Shown here piece by piece: positions 13,271 through 35,618 of a DNA stretch of 64,000 bases; the first letter of the stretch is position 1, and each line of letters begins with the position of its first letter. The translations under genes and the position numbers were made by a program. The notes beneath the pieces are model-generated. The model had not been told where the DNA came from. It saw only the letters and a program-made list of their open reading frames with translations, and did not search any database. The stretch spans positions 68,720,552-68,784,551 of the forward strand of contig NC_092524.1 in NCBI RefSeq assembly GCF_037038585.1. The letters are read 5' to 3'. Source of the DNA: Patagioenas fasciata (Eukaryota > Chordata > Aves > Columbiformes > Columbidae).

Positions 13271-15547
13271 CACGGCTGCATCACAGCGTCCTGTAACAAA
13301 AATCAACACAGGTGATACCGACGTACACCACATGTTGCCATTTTCCCAGTGCTGAGGAAGCCATCCCCATGAGTATTGGAAGCTCAGCTAAAATGTGAAC
13401 CACCTCTCAATTCCCTGTAGTGCTCGGATATTTTTTCCCCCTGTCCTACATACTCCACTACAAAATTAGGCTGACAATAAAAGACACGCTTGATACGCCA
13501 CCCCAAAGCAAGTTAACCCTAAGCACTGTTCTGGCATTAAACCCTCTGCTTCTCCATCATCTTAAATACTTGTTCAGATAATACCCTTTGAAAACTTCAG
13601 CTTTCTTTTGCTTCTCAAAACATGCAAGCCAAACCAAACCCCTGAATCCACAGGTTTTAAATTAAGGCAGTTTCACACTGAAACTCCACCACTCACTAAA
13701 CTTATGCCATGGGGCTGAAAGTCCCCAACCACGGGGACAAACGGGGTCTTTGCTGTGGCTGACACACAGCACCAAGATGCCTGGGTGGGAGGTGAACTGT
13801 GTTTTAGCGTGAAACAGCAATGCTCTCCATCCAGACACCACCTTTCGGGGGATTTTTAGGGCAATACAGACAACTTTTTGGGGTGGTTATGAGCAGAGAA
13901 ATACACATTTTTGTATTGGAAATATTCAAACCAATTGAGCTGAAATCCTACAGCAGGACCCAGGTTAAGAAGAACCCCAAGCAGCAGAAAGACAACAGGT
14001 TTTCTTGCTCTTTCTCCTTTCAGAGCATTGATAAGTGGATCCCCTTGAGTCCCTGTGCTGGAAAAAGGTGAGGAAACACTCTGTGAGCTCCAGAAGCTAC
14101 AAGAGATCTCGGAGAAATTGCTCTTTTATTACATCTAAAGCTTGGCCTAAGCATGCAACTATCTGATTGTGTGAGAAAACCGGGGTGCGTGCCTCAGTTA
14201 GCCTGTATATAGGGATTATAGAGGCTTAAAATCGAGTCCACAGACAAAGTCACCCAATGTGGGGACAGCAGAGAGTGTTTATTTTATGACCAAGAAAAAA
14301 TAACAATGCCTTGCTGTTGAAATATGCATAGGGTTGAGCTGAAATCCGCGTCTCTGCGGGGTTCCAGGGAGGCATTCGGCATTGAAGGGAACAGAATAAT
14401 ACGAGCTGGGCGCGATGCGGCCCCGCCGGAGCCGCTCGGGCCTGCAGTGTTGATGCTGCAGGACACATTCTTTTATGTTTGCGATGTTTGCAAGTGCACT
14501 GCAGGGATTAATTCAACTGAGAGCTGCCGGATTGCAGCACTTGTACGGAAAAAGTCGTTTTCTTGATGAAAAATGTTCCCTTTTAACCCTCCGGGTAGTT
14601 CTGTAGCTGCCACCTCGAGGTACCAGCGCCGCTTCCACCGCCGCTCGGTGACAATAACGCGTCCGCAGGAGATTTGAAAAGGGTTTCTGCTGCCAGTGGC
14701 TTGAATACCAACAGAGTCTTGAAAGAAAAGAAAAAAGGAAAGGACTGCATTAGCCAAAATCAACTGTGCTATACATCTGAAATAAACTGAAGAGTTTTCA
14801 CTGGTTTCAATGGGCTGCTTTTCATTCCTCTTATTTTTACAGTTACGCAACCTCTTCTTTGCTTGGCAGAGGACACCACTGCACCCGGGAGTTACAGGAA
14901 CCAGCTGCATTTGGGGAATAATTGTTTTCTTGTATTTCTTGTATTTTTCTTGTATTAGGGAGACCCTGCTTTTTATTCCCCTCGGCCTCAAGCCGGCTTA
15001 ATTGTCCCGCCATCTCCTTACACTGTGAATAATTCTCTTCATTTGTATTGTTATTTTGAATGTATTTATAGGCGGGTTCTTACGGGTTAGCATCACCATC
15101 TGTTTCTTCAACAGTTACATATTCGGGGGAGCGCGAGCGCTTTGCACATTATGCAAGTGGCTTCTTTGATTAAACCCGCACGGCGTGGATGGATTTTGTT
15201 ATGAAACCCTGGCACATCTCTAAGTCTCTGGCTTCTGTTATCAATAACTGCTCGGCTCTGGAAAGACCATCCATTAAATTAAGCCACTTTTAAGCTGCAG
15301 CTTGCATTTCAGAACTCATGTTAACTGTGATTGATTAATCTAATTTAAGAAAAGATTTCCAATGGACTATAAAGACGCTGATGTGATTAGCAGCAAACTC
15401 TTTCCCAACCAAGCAATAATACATTTAGGAGGAAGCAATGGGCTGTGTATTTCAAGGAGAGCCTGTGATGTTTTTAAAATATAGCTAAGTAATTATTTTT
15501 ACATGAAACACTGCATTTAAAACATAGCGTTGTAAACATGTCATTAT
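13271..15547. other. Intergenic; AT-rich block at 15000-15500 looks like conserved noncoding DNA
   Basis: No gene is seen. From about 15020 to 15520 the text is rich in homeobox-type cores (ATTGATTAATC, CATTAAATTAA, TAATTA) and free of repeats, as in vertebrate conserved noncoding elements. Conservation cannot be tested from one sequence. Confidence 0.3.
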
Positions 15548-15765
15548 GGCACAGTAAGGTACCGTATACAGGTGGACCAGCTGAACCTTAGAAGTGTCCG
15601 GTGTTGGGGAATCACCACTTCCCTGGAGAGATTATTCCAATTGCTAATTGTTCTCATTGTGAAAAATTCTCCTCTTGTGTCCAATCGGAATTTCCCCAGG
15701 AGAACCTGCGAAATTCTGGGATTGTTCACTTCACAGAAAGCCCAAATAAAGTTTCTTGAATAGAA
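15548..15765 (-). mobile_element. Old, diverged CR1 fragment
   Basis: Resembles the complement of old CR1 3' regions (CTTCCCTGGAGAGATTATTCCA, then AATTCTCCTCTTGTGTCC and CGGAATTTCCCC). Much more diverged than the other CR1 pieces. Edges are uncertain. Confidence 0.6.
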
Positions 15766-16305
15766 CTCCCAGCTCAGTCAGATGTGACTCTAACTGAACA
15801 CGTATTCTTCAGGATATTGCTCAAACACGGCAGAGTTAATGCTCTGTTGTGAGAATTCCATTTAAACACATTTTCAGGCATCATTGTTTTCATAGGATTT
15901 AAAATTCAGCTGCATTTCCATGTTCTGGAAGGGCACAAAATACTAACCATTAAAAAAAATAGTTTTAAAAAACATTAAAAATATCATAAGGCAATTTGAA
16001 CTCTGTGTCAGAATGTTTAATTGCTATAAGGTTTTGCTTGTTTATCTTTTCATGTGTCAGCATCCTCCGCTGCTGCCTTGGCAATGATTCCTCCTACTCC
16101 AGAACGCACTGCAGATGGGTCGTACGAAGAGTGCACGGCGACGTGTGGGACAGCACCTGAGGGACGGAGATGAGATGTCACAGCTTTACGAGGGATACAA
16201 GTGCTTTGTGAGGAGTCTCCCACAAGTTTCTCACCGCAGAGTTCACCTTCTTCACACCTTTCTTGCATTCCCTCTGTGCTGCCCGTATTCCTCACGTTTG
16301 CTCCA

Positions 16306-17190
16306 GATCATAGAATTGTTTTGGTTGGAAAAGACCTTTAAGATTATCAAGTCCAACCGTTTACCTGACACTGCCAAGTCCACCTCTACCCCATGTCCCT
16401 GAGAACCTCATGTCCATCTGTCCAACCCTCCAGGGATGGTGACTCCAGCACTGCCCTGGGCAGCCTGTTCCAATGCCCCACAGCCCTTTGGGGAAGAAAT
16501 TGTTCCCCACATCCAACCTCAACCTCCCCTGGTGCCACTTGAGGCCGTTTCCTCTGCTCCTGGCGCTTGTTCCTGGGGAGCAGAGCCCGACCCCCCTGGC
16601 TCCAAGCTCCTTTCAGGCAGTTCAGAGATCAGAAGGTCTCCCCTCAGCTCCTGTTCTCCAGCTGAACCCCCCAGGTCCCTCAGCCGCTCCCATCACACTT
16701 GTGCTCCAGCCCCTCACCAGCTCCGTTCCCTTCTCTCAACTCGCTCCAGCACCTCAAGGGCTTCCTTGGTGTGAGGGGCCCAAAACTGCCCCCAGGATTT
16801 GAGGTTTGGGCTCCCAGTGCCCAGCACAGTGGCACAATCGCTTCTCGGGTCCTGCTGGCCACACTATTCCTGATACAAGCCAGGATGCTGGTGGCCTTTT
16901 TGGTCACCTAGGCACACGCTGGCCCATGTTCAGCTGGTCCTTGACCAACACCCCTGTGTCCAGACGGCTTTCCAGACACTCTTCCCCAGCCTGTAGCGCT
17001 GCCTGGGGTTATGACCCAAGTGCAGGACCTGGCACTTGGCCTTGTCGAACCTCATAAAATTGGCCTCAGTCCAACAATCCAGCTGGTCCAGATCCCTCTG
17101 TAGAGCCTTCCTACCAAGATAATACTGAGCCTTTCCAGGATGCCTCATCTCCTCCAGCACCTCCAGCCTCCACTCCTGCTCTGCAAACAC
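16306..17190 (-). mobile_element. CR1 LINE fragment, about 0.88 kb
   Basis: The tail complement is at the left (TCATAGAATTGTTTTGGTTG). It then runs back through the 3' UTR and the end of the reverse-transcriptase ORF. Its truncated 5' end abuts the TTCTC satellite at 17193. Same subfamily as 19050, 55736, 57029, 57838, 59033 and 60866. Confidence 0.9.
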
Positions 17191-17192
17191 AT

Positions 17193-17506
17193 GAACCTTC
17201 TTCTCTTCTCTTCTCTTCTCTTCTCTTCTCTTCTCTTCTCTTCTCTTCTCTTCTCTTCTCTTCTCTTCTCTTCTCTTCTCTTCTCTTCTCTTCTCTTCTC
17301 TCTCTTCTCTTCCCTCTCTTCTCTTCCCTCTCTTCTCGTCCCTCTCCTCTCCTCTCCTCTCCTCTCCTCTCCTCTCCTCTCCTCTCCTCTCCTCTCCTCT
17401 CCTCTCCTCTCCTCTCCTCTCCTCTCCTCTCCTCTCCTCTCCTCTCCTCTCCTCTCCTCTCCTCTCCTCTCCTCTCCTCTCCTCTCCTCTCCTCTTTCCT
17501 CTCTAT
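17193..17506. repeat. Compound pentanucleotide microsatellite (TTCTC)n then (CCTCT)n
   Basis: About 110 bp of TTCTC repeats are followed by a short mixed TCTTCCC/TCTCTTC bridge and about 150 bp of CCTCT repeats. One strand is pure pyrimidine and the other pure purine for some 300 bp. It lies at the 5' end of the CR1 at 16306-17190. Long open frames on both strands here come only from the repeat. Confidence 0.97.
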
Positions 17507-19047
17507 TCTCTCTCAATGCCACTTCATGACCCAGGTGACTCTAGAGACAGCAGAAGGGGGGAAGGCGACAAGGCCGTGACAGTAGCAGAAGAGAGAAGGG
17601 TTCTGCAGAGCTGCTAGTCCAACAAGCAGCTAGTGCAGAGGTTTGCTCAGGCGACTGAGCAGATGGCAGCAGCGACAGCTTTCGGTGTCTCACCTCGTTC
17701 CCACTCGCCGTCCCACTCTCCCGCATGCCTCCACCTTCACAGATCCGAAATAGAAAGTGTGGATGTGGGACAAACAGCACTGCCACCACCTACACGAAAA
17801 GTACAGTGTCTAAAACTGCCAGCAGCAGCTCACAGCGCAGGGAGCAGGGCTTCTGTGGCACCAGAGCTCACCCGTGTGACAACAGCCAACCTTGAAACCC
17901 TCTTGCTTCATCAGAGGCACTTCAGGCTCTTTGGTTTGCCTGCCTGGCAATGAGCAAATGTCCAGACCCAGCTCAGCAGCTAATAGATTTTTAATATTTA
18001 TTATGCTTCCTGAAGAAGAAATGGGTCCCGCGCACTGAGCTGACATAAATACCCTGTGACAGACCTTTTGGGGATGTGATCAGGGCCAGACTTACAGTCC
18101 TGGGCAAGCATAAAAAAGTCCCTGAAGAGCAGCTGATTCTACTGGCACGGTTATCACAGCGAAAGGAGGAGGGAAAGCCTGGTGGGGGTTGGTGGCAGTG
18201 GGGGAAGCATTGCCTTACAAATCTCTTTCTCAAGTGACCCCAAATTTTCACTTCCAGTAGCCAACATCTCTCATAAACTCCACCGGCATCACAAACAATA
18301 TTCATTAGAACACCTTTTATTGATTGAGCCCTTCCTATTAATAGAGTCCAGCTGTTATTATTAACAGCAGATAACTAATCACACATTTCACTCCCGCACA
18401 CACGCTCTCATAGTTTTCGGTGCGTACTTTTCCTCTCTTCCATGTGTTTTTGGATAACTGTCTCTCCACCCACACCCAGATCCACCCGTAGAACCCATTC
18501 CCACAAAGTCACACTCAGGGGCTGCCAAGACATGGCAGTTACAGACCAGAAATACCAAGACCAAAACACCATCTAAGCAAGGCTGCATATTTCAGACACC
18601 TCGAATAACTTGTAAACAAGTGGTGACTGCCCTCACCTGTAGCGAGCTGACATTTAGCTATAACGCAGAGATGAAGATTATTTAGAAAAACTTAACATTT
18701 CCTAACTTTGATGGGGTTAAAGCCTCAACACTGGGTCAAAGTCTTTCATTGCAATATGTGGGAACATACACACAGACAAATGCAGGTTTTTCTTTGCTCC
18801 AAAACTGAGTTAGGATCTTGGTTTTGACAGCCTGCTATTTCTTGAGGGTTTAAAATAACACAGCATTACCCCAAATCTTAGAAAATGTGTCTTGTGGTGC
18901 AGCTCCGTGACTATGAAAGTCCAAACAGCAACATATTTCCACTTTCAAAAAAGACCAAGGCAAACCCCAGCTGTATCGGCACAACAATACACTTTCACCA
19001 AAATGGCTAAAACTGATCTAATTAAAATTACATTTTCAGCGCTCACA
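17507..19047. other. Intergenic, no gene seen
   Basis: Unique-looking sequence between the microsatellite and the next CR1. No supported exon or RNA gene. Confidence 0.4.
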
Positions 19048-19446
19048 TCAGCCTGGAGCACAAGTGTGATGGGAGCGGCTGAGGGACCTGGGGGTTCAGC
19101 TGGAGAACAGGAGCTGAGGGGAGACCTTCTGATCTCTGAACTGCCTGAAAGGAGCTTGTGGAGAAGGGGGTCTTGGTCTCTTCTCCCAAGTAGCAAGCGA
19201 TAGGATGAGAGCAAATGGCCTCACGTTGCGCCAGGGGAGGTTGAGGTTGGATGTGGGGAACAATTTCTTCCCCAAAGGGCTGTGGGGCATTGGAACAGGC
19301 TGCCCAGGGCAGTGCTGGAGTCACCATCCCTGGAGGGCTGGACAGACGGACATGAGGTTCTCAGGACATGGGGCAGTGCCAGGGGTGGGTTATGGTTGGA
19401 GTCTCTGATCCTGAGAGTCTCTTACAACTGAAACGATTCTATGACT
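19048..19446 (+). mobile_element. CR1 LINE 3' fragment
   Basis: Starts in CACAAGTGTGATGGGAGCGG. It runs through GGGAACAATTTCTTCCCCAA and ends ACTGAAACGATTCTATGACTCT, a CR1 tail. 5'-truncated. Confidence 0.9.
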
Positions 19447-19699
19447 CTACCCCACCAGTTGACTCCCACCACAGCTCATCTCCTACCACCTGTTTACCAG
19501 GCACAGGTGACCTGCTCTTCAAAACAACAGTTACCACGGTGGGGTTTATTATTCCTGTTCTCAGTGTATGAGTGCACTCCTGTCTTCACTCCTCTTGGAG
19601 CTGTGATGGCGCTTTTCTTGCTCCTGGGGACATTTTATTTCTGTTTGAGCGGAAGGACGCTGCACCCTGTGGGTAGCGACACATTCTTATTAAACGCCT

Positions 19700-30429
<10,730 letters not shown>

Positions 30430-30717
30430 GCTTCTCAATGCTACACAACCATTCTCTTTGTCTGTTTCAAGTAGATATATGTGCATTGGCGCTGTTGGGT
30501 TTTTTTTTAATTAAGTAACTTGTGTGTAACACTTAAGTATGAAAAATATGGATGTTTTGGAGGAATATGGTGGTAGGTACTAACACTGTTTAAACCATGT
30601 CCAGTTATACTTCAAAAGCTTAATTCTGGCAACTCCTATGCTATTTTGTCCTCTTCTGAAGAAATTCTATGCCATCATGAGTTATAGTCTACTGAGTTGT
30701 TTCTTATTTATATGTAC

Positions 30718-30723
30718 AGTAAA
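30718..30723 (+). terminator. ACTR10: Candidate ACTR10 polyadenylation signal AGTAAA
   Basis: First hexamer variant found about 290 bases after the stop. No AATAAA lies between 30430 and here. The real 3' end could be further on. Confidence 0.4.
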
Positions 30724-31051
30724 CGGCATTGTTGAGAGAATTGGTTTTAAGATATTGTGATTTTAAATATGCTTAGAAGAAAGAAGGGCGGGCTGCTATG
30801 GGAAACATCTATGGAAGCTTTCCTGATAAATTCTGTACTAAAATACTCCACCCTTGAATCACATGTGACAAAAGGGATGGGGCTGTTTAGCAAGGGTGCC
30901 GATGCAGTATTTCGCCTGGACACGGTCCTGTTTTGAGAGTTTTAGCTGAGAATTCTTCTGCCTGTAGCTCTCAAATTGTGCTGAGCTAGTAACTGGGCCA
31001 GCATCCCTCCTCCAAGAATGAATTCAACCATGTAAGAGCTATAAGCGAGTG

Positions 31052-31768
31052 CACAGAACCACAGAATGTCAGGGATGGAAAGGGACCTGGAAAGCTCATG
31101 CAGTGCAATCCCCCCATGGAGCAGGAACACCCAGCTGAGGTTCCACAGGAAGGTGTCCAGGCGGGTTTGAATGGCTGCAGAGAAGGAGACTCCACAACCT
31201 CCCTGGGCAGCCTGGGCCAGGCTCTGACACCCTCACCAGGAACAAGTTTCTTCTCACATTTAAATGGAACCTCCTGTGTTCCACTTTGACCCCTTTACCC
31301 CTTGTCCTATCATTGGTTGTCACTGAGAAGAGCCTGGCTCCATCCTCCTGACACTCCCCCTTTCCATATTGATCCCCATGAATGAGTCCCCCCTCCGTCT
31401 CCTCTTGTCCAGCTCCAGAGCCCCAGCTCCCTCAGCCTTTCCTCACACGGGAGATGCTCCACTCCCTTCAGCATCTTGGTGGCTGCGCTGGACTCTCTCC
31501 AGCAGTTCCCTGTCCTTCTGGAGCTGAGGGGCCACAACTGGACACAAGATTCCAGGTGTGGTCTCCCCAGGGCAGAGCAGAGGGGCAGGAGAACCTCTCT
31601 GACCTACTGACCACCCCCTTCTAACCCACCCCAGGTACCATTGGCCTTCCTGGCCACAAGGGCCCAGTGCTGGCTCATGCTCACCCTGCTGTCCCCAGGA
31701 CCCCCAGGTCCCTTTCCCCTACACTGCTCTCTAATAGGTCATTCCCCAACTTAAACTGGAACCTGGGA
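31052..31768 (-). mobile_element. CR1 LINE fragment, about 0.7 kb
   Basis: The left edge CAGAACCACAGAATGTCAGG is the tail complement, followed by the same text as the element at 12028. It ends where the first copy of the tandem unit, starting in an antisense LTR, begins. Confidence 0.9.
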
Positions 31769-31774
31769 TTATAC

Positions 31775-32400
31775 AAATTGATAGCACTTTCACAACACAG
31801 AAGATAGACTTGGATATCAGCTGAGGAGATTGTTGGAGTGTGACTACAGAGAATAATGAAAATCCACAGTGTGCATGCATACAATTGCCAGAAACCAGAG
31901 GCCTCTCACTCCAGGGTACCCAGAAGAAATATTCACTTGCCTGGTTTAGGCAAGGACTCACTCAAGGGTATAACCAGCAGAGCAAAACCACCACTCACCC
32001 AAGTGTGGAGCTGAGGCACTCTCAACCCTGGGAACTCTCCTTAGACAGTACCCCATCTAAGGGGAGGCCTCCGGTTAACAGACTCACTGCTCCGAGAAGG
32101 CCACTCAAAGAGGGGCTTTGAAAGGGACCCCATTTTATAGCCTGGTCAGATTCCGCTGTGAGCATTACAACATGGTCTAGAAGCTTCTCAGCATCTCTGG
32201 GAACCTCTTTGGTTGAAGACCCTGTCAATTGACAAAGGTCCCGCCCCTCCAGTAGGTGGGAGGTGAAGTCACCCTGCCCCAGTGTGGAGAGGATGTGACT
32301 GTCAGCACCACCCACGGTGTGAACATAGGCAAAGGCTCAGTGGGGCACAAAGGGGCACAATAGGTGCTGAAGAGCCATCAAGGGTCCTATCAAAGGCTTG
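31775..32400 (-). mobile_element. Antisense solo LTR remnant, copy 1
   Basis: Aligns with the fuller LTR at 37159. On the minus strand it contains a TATA-like CTATAAAATGGGG near 32131-32143. Its 3' (left) part is replaced by the neighbouring CR1. Avian ERV family not determined; a fossil without coding region. The right edge, somewhere before the CR1 piece at 32455, is not clear. Confidence 0.4.
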
Positions 32401-32454
32401 GGATATGGTCAGGGGATGTGCAACTCCCACAGGAAGCTGGAGACTGCAGTGAGG

Positions 32455-32692
32455 TCAACCCTCAGCCTTCTCCAAGCTGAACAAGCCAAGGGAGCTCAGC
32501 TGCTCCTCAGAAGTCTTGCCCTCAAGGCCTTGCACCATCCTGGTCATCCTCCTCTGGACAGGCTCTAACAGTTTGATGTCTTTCTTGTCCTGTGGTGCCC
32601 AGAACCACACACAGTGCTCCAGGTGGGGTTGGCCTAGAGCGTCAGCATGGGCCCCTTCCAACCCCAACCGTTCTATGATTGTGAGATGGCCA
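32455..32692 (-). mobile_element. CR1 pieces upstream of ITPRIP-like copy 1
   Basis: 32455-32640 is an internal CR1 segment in minus orientation (CTTCTCCAAGCTGAACAAGC, CATCCTCCTCTGGACAGGCT). Directly after it, 32647-32692 is a plus-oriented CR1 3' end (GGCCCCTTCCAACCCCAACC then GTTCTATGATTG). Both are shared with the second unit, so they predate the duplication. Confidence 0.8.
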
Positions 32693-32779
32693 TGGGCAGG
32701 CAGAGGACAGCAAACCCAACGTGAAGCACCACGCAGGGGCCCGTGAAGAACATCAACTCTGGCCCAGCCTTCACCGGGA

Positions 32780-33110
32780 CAGCGGGGCAGCTGTGAGTGG
32801 GGCCGAAGGGCGGGGTGGCCGGCGGTTGTGCCTGTGACGCGCTCTGGCGCCTGTGACATCACAGGGGACGAGTCCCCGCGGGGCGGTTATCAGGGGCGCC
32901 AGCAGCAGCGCTGCCCCAGTCCAGACGGGGCCAGCGGTGAGTGCGCAGGCGGGGGGAGGCCGGGCTGGACGGGAACCCCGGGGTTGGGTTCTCACCCTGC
33001 ATGGAGGGCCCGGCCGCTCACGGGAGCACCTTGGCCAGGGCACGGAGCCACAGCCCCAGGGCCGGGGCAGCCCTTGCTGCCTCCCAGCTGCCTCGGCCCC
33101 GCTCCTGCCT
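32780..33110 (+). promoter_or_regulatory. GC-rich promoter and untranslated exon 1 of ITPRIP-like copy 1
   Basis: CpG-rich DNA contains a near-palindrome CCTGTGACATCACAGG at 32850-32865 with a CRE/ATF-like core (TGACATCA). The untranslated exon ends at 32936, before the donor GCG|GTGAGT. The intron is 32937-33207 (271 bp), with acceptor CTTCTCCACAG. Start site unknown, likely between about 32850 and 32920. Confidence 0.6.
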
Positions 33111-33210
33111 GCCCCCAGCTCCCTGTGGCCCCTGTCCCGCTCTCCCCACCACCAGCACCCTCCATCCCGCCCAGCCCCACTGAGCCCCTTCTCTCTCTTC
33201 TCCACAGACC

Positions 33211-34677
33211 ATGGCTGTTTTGGACACTTTCTTGGTGATTTGGCAAATTCTTACGCTGAACGTTAGATCGGTCGGCTATGAGCCGGATGAGGAGACGCGC
33301 GAGCGCATGGAGCAGCGTGCGGAGATGCTGAGCCGGGAGATGACTCGGCTGTGGTGGGAGGTAGAGGAGAGGAGCCGGGAGCTGAGCAACCAGGAGCAGA
33401 GCAACCAGGAGCAGAGCGGCTTTGCCTGGGCATCCCTGCTCCTCCATGCCTTGCAGCACTGGCACTGCTGGGCTCTTGCTGGAGTCCTGGTCCTGCTCTT
33501 CGGGTTCTGCTGGTGGCTCAGGAAACGGAGCCGTGGGCCAGAGAGAGGTGCAGATGACCTGCGAAGGCTTTATGTGCGGCGCATCCAGAGGCCAATTCGG
33601 AACTGGGACAGAGAGAGCGAGGCTGTTAAGCACCTGGTGGAAAAATTCATCTTGGTCTTCAAGTATGTCTTCTTCGATCCATGGTACCAAGTGCTGGAAA
33701 ATGCCATTGAGGTGGGCAGCGCCTTCGAAGGCTGGAGTCCCCGTGAAGAAGACATCACCTACCGGCTGCTTGTGCTTCTGAAGCCCCCCCGTGGACACAT
33801 CTTCCACCTCGAGCCGAGCCACCTGGGGCCAGTGAGGAACTTTTGCATCCGTGTGGACTTGGTGTGCACCTGTGAGACGGAGCAGCCGGCAGGAGAGCCA
33901 CGTTGCTTCCTCCACGACCACGAGGAGGAGCAGTGGAGGGATGAGGGCCCCAGCATCCTACACGACCTCTGCACTGACTCCTACCTCGACGTGCAGAAAA
34001 TCGCCCGCTGTTTCCAGGACATGCTGAGACATTCCTGGAGGATCCTGCCTGAGTCAGCCACACACTGCCTAACAGTGCTGCCCTCCGACCGCTCCTGCAA
34101 ATTCCAGCTGACACAAAGCGGGGGGAAAAGGCTCTTTGTTGAGCTGATGTTTGGGGTGAGGCAAGGCGACTCGGACATCTTTGTGAGCAGCCAGAATACA
34201 GAGGCCGCCTACACCCCAAGCACCATGTGGCCGGAGAGCTACGCTGTGGCAGAGATGAAGTTCCTCAGGCATATTGCCAGCCAGGCTCAGCCTGACAGCG
34301 TCCACCTCCGATGCCTGCAGCTCTGCGCCCGCAGCCTGCTGGACACGGACTTTTCCACCCGTACGTTAAAGACCGTGGTGATGCACCTGCTGACCACCAT
34401 ACCCCTGCCAGACTGGGGCAGGAGGGATTTCTTGGAGCGGCTGGAGGACATCCTGCTGTACCTGCAGAGCTGCCTGGAGGAGGGACGCCTGAACCACTTC
34501 TTCATTGGCAACGAGAACGTGCCTGAGAAGATCATCTTGCCCCAGGCTCTGCGAACGGCTGAACCGCTCAACCTCTTCCGCCACCTGGAGCAGGATCCTG
34601 ATGCCTGTGAGAGCGCGTGGCTTGAGTTTGTCCTGCTGCAGCGTCGGCTTCGTACACTGGCGCTCCAAGGACGCTGA
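33211..34677 (+). CDS. ITPRIPL1-like: ITPRIP-like 1 family membrane protein, copy 1 (488 aa)
   Basis: A single intact coding exon starts 3 bases after the splice acceptor at 33207, and the context ACCATGG is strong. N-terminal hydrophobic stretch about 1-18 (signal-like). An acidic/basic helical region at about 24-69 carries the repeated NQEQS motif. The transmembrane segment is about 86-103 (CWALAGVLVLLFGFCWWL), followed by RKR. From about 130 to the end comes a Mab-21/cGAS-like nucleotidyltransferase fold of the ITPRIP type (FVELMFGVRQGDSDIFVSSQ, WPESYAVAEMKFLRHIA). Family members are single-pass membrane proteins; ITPRIP modulates IP3 receptors and mammalian ITPRIPL1 is reported to bind CD3-epsilon. 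Whether this paralogue does either is unknown. Four residues differ from copy 2 (R19Q, T29M, W49R, I442V). Orthology to ITPRIPL1 itself is not proven. Confidence 0.9.
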   Translation: MAVLDTFLVIWQILTLNVRSVGYEPDEETRERMEQRAEMLSREMTRLWWEVEERSRELSNQEQSNQEQSGFAWASLLLHALQHWHCWALAGVLVLLFGFCWWLRKRSRGPERGADDLRRLYVRRIQRPIRNWDRESEAVKHLVEKFILVFKYVFFDPWYQVLENAIEVGSAFEGWSPREEDITYRLLVLLKPPRGHIFHLEPSHLGPVRNFCIRVDLVCTCETEQPAGEPRCFLHDHEEEQWRDEGPSILHDLCTDSYLDVQKIARCFQDMLRHSWRILPESATHCLTVLPSDRSCKFQLTQSGGKRLFVELMFGVRQGDSDIFVSSQNTEAAYTPSTMWPESYAVAEMKFLRHIASQAQPDSVHLRCLQLCARSLLDTDFSTRTLKTVVMHLLTTIPLPDWGRRDFLERLEDILLYLQSCLEEGRLNHFFIGNENVPEKIILPQALRTAEPLNLFRHLEQDPDACESAWLEFVLLQRRLRTLALQGR

Positions 34678-34819
34678 GAGAGCTCTTCCTGCGCAGAGCT
34701 GGAGAGGCCATCGCGAGGAGGCTTGTGACAGGGACTCCGTTACCACCTGCACAGCGACCGCACCCCTGGCTTTGAGAGCGCCCGTTCCTTCTGGGAGCTC
34801 TGCCATTTGCAAAATTGCC

Positions 34820-34825
34820 AGTAAA
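34820..34825 (+). terminator. Candidate polyadenylation signal AGTAAA, ITPRIP-like copy 1
   Basis: Lies about 145 bases after the stop codon in TTGCCAGTAAAAGTTG, followed by TG-rich text (GTTGTGTTTG), as in a cleavage region. Conserved in copy 2. Confidence 0.55.
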
Positions 34826-35350
34826 AGTTGTGTTTGAACAAATGCTGCATCTGTTTCTGTGCCTCACTTGCTCGAGGAACACAAGCATAGGGTGCAGCTT
34901 CTCACAGAAGACACCCCTGTAACCCCTGGCAAACAAGACCTTGCCTCACAAAGCCAATCCGCTGCTGAGCTGCTGCAGAAACAAGGAGCATTTTGCAGTA
35001 GGGCTGATGTGGATGTCATTCATTCAGTGGTGAATGGCAAGTACAGCAGCGACTACAGAGGAACCGCAGGAGATGTAAATGCCATGAACTGACGTGCAGA
35101 GCCATGGGGCTACAGTAAGATCTAAGGCTGAGGTTGGCCACAGATTGAGGAGGCGAGGGGGAGATCCCAGAGCTGCGGTTCCACCAACAGTATCGCTGTA
35201 AAAGCGGCTGATCCCAAGCAAAGGGAAATCCTCCACAATCTGCAGGAATGAGGCAGCAACTCAGACAGAGCTGCCACAGGAACATGCAGCACCCAGACCT
35301 CAGACTGCAGAGCGTGTCAGATCGTTTCATGGGTATGGAGTGGTAATACG

Positions 35351-35618
35351 GAAAGCAGCTGTGTGAGGTGTGGGCAGCTGGATGACCTGCTCAGCCTGGT
35401 CGTAGAGCTGCGATTGGAGGTGGAAAGGTTGAGAAGGATCAGGGAGCTGGAGAAGGAAATGAAGTCGTGGGATCAAGCTCTGGCCGCCCGTGGGCAGGTA
35501 AGACCACCAGCAAGGAGCGGAGATCAAGGGATTCCTGTCTGCTCCCCTTGCCTGACCGAGGAAGGCAGGTCAGCAGCAAGGGATGAAGAGAAGCAAGTCC
35601 ACACTCGGGGTGGCAGGA
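35351..35618 (+). pseudogene. CR1 ORF1-like N-terminal block (CxxC plus coiled coil), copy 1
   Basis: The open frame reads CVRCGQLDDLLSLVVELRLE, then VERLRRIRELEKEMKSW. It has a CxxC knuckle and a heptad-like leucine helix. From memory this matches a very common avian repeat protein start, which I assign to ORF1 of CR1-type LINEs. The LTR at 35619 interrupts it. The esterase-like remainder is found only beyond copy 2 (41713-42430). Confidence 0.5.

Noticed and set aside
16436-16802. Open frames of about 110 codons, with relatives at 55721-56177, 60758-61426 and elsewhere
   Set aside because: All are translations of CR1 fragments, mostly of the antisense strand. The same peptide text recurs in many CR1 copies.
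17140-17529. Long low-complexity open frames (LLFSS and EERRG repeats) on both strands
   Set aside because: Produced wholly by the pentanucleotide satellite.
32992-33921. 309-codon open frame on the minus strand across the ITPRIP-like gene (and its twin at 38513-39442)
   Set aside because: It is the antisense shadow of a GC-rich coding exon and promoter, with no family resemblance and no own start or splice context.
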